From the NCBI GenBank assembly GCA_002296055.1, contig DBHE01000152.1:1-15274 (forward strand): DNA of 15,274 bases, in the 5' to 3' direction. The DNA comes from Pseudomonadaceae bacterium UBA836. Its GTDB lineage: Bacteria > Pseudomonadota > Gammaproteobacteria > Pseudomonadales > Pseudomonadaceae. Shown here piece after piece: positions 15,215-15,274 of this stretch. The notes below the pieces were generated by a model. The model saw nothing but the letters and a program-made list of their open reading frames with translations. It was not told the origin of the DNA and ran no database searches. Each line of letters begins with the position of its first letter. Within the stretch, counting starts at the first letter, position 1. The translations under genes and the position numbers were made by a program.

Positions 15215-15247
15215 AAAAAGCCCCGATTCTCGCGAATCGGGGCTTTT
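15215..15247. terminator. Strong intrinsic terminator
   Basis: AGCCCCGATTC (15219-15229) and GAATCGGGGCT (15234-15244) form a perfect 11-bp GC-rich stem with loop TCGC. It is followed by TTTT on the plus strand; on the minus strand the last stem T runs into five more, making six. It can work in both directions. On the minus strand it would end a gene beyond the right edge before the NIT-ANTAR gene. On the plus strand it could end a leader RNA. Confidence 0.85.
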
Positions 15248-15274
15248 GCAAAATGGCGCAGCGGACGGGACTCG

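Overview
The window looks like chromosomal DNA of a gammaproteobacterium of the Pseudomonas/Halopseudomonas type. The GC content is high (by eye roughly 60%). From pepN leftwards to the AraC regulator, the gene order matches what I recall of the Pseudomonas aeruginosa PA3083-PA3094 neighbourhood: pepN, DUF2797, DUF1315, rhomboid, metallophosphatase, nadK, DUF1853, unknown, fadH, AraC. The genus is an inference from proteins and synteny, not from a marker gene. No tRNA, rRNA, insertion sequence, phage gene or CRISPR array is visible.

Layout. Positions 1-1400 (minus) hold the start of an RND/MMPL-type exporter and, just upstream in the same operon, an exported YCF48-like beta-propeller protein. 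Positions 1671-8255 (minus) form a compact run read from a good promoter at 8307-8335: nadK, a calcineurin-like metallophosphatase, a GlpG-like rhomboid protease, a DUF1315 (YeaC-like) protein, a DUF2797 cysteine-rich protein and pepN. Gaps are 1-30 nt, or stop and start codons overlap. The exception is the 81 nt before pepN, which contain two GC-rich hairpins. Divergent from nadK is a DUF1853 gene (8350-9252) carrying a PD-(D/E)XK-like residue pattern. Convergent to it is a coiled-coil protein of unknown function (9262-10098). Then come fadH (10295-12331, minus) and a divergent AraC-family regulator (12493-13542, plus). Their shared control region has a promoter and a 21-bp-phased direct repeat typical of AraC-type operators.

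The right end (13543-15274) carries a NIT-ANTAR nitrate-responsive antiterminator regulator on the minus strand. Downstream of it is a 26-codon ORF with a near-ideal ribosome binding site, too short for routine annotation, and a site resembling an NtrC box. Upstream of the regulator is a densely structured region: a hairpin around its ribosome binding site, two further hairpins and a strong intrinsic terminator.

How the genes fit together: nadK makes NADP, fadH consumes NADPH to saturate dienoyl-CoA, and the AraC protein is the likely fadH regulator. The nadK run mixes cofactor synthesis with membrane proteolysis, peptide degradation and uncharacterised proteins; it is conserved as a neighbourhood rather than as an obvious pathway. 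I found no clear new mobile or defence system. The best leads are the 26-aa ORF, the nuclease-like DUF1853 protein, the nadK-phosphatase pairing and the structured control regions.
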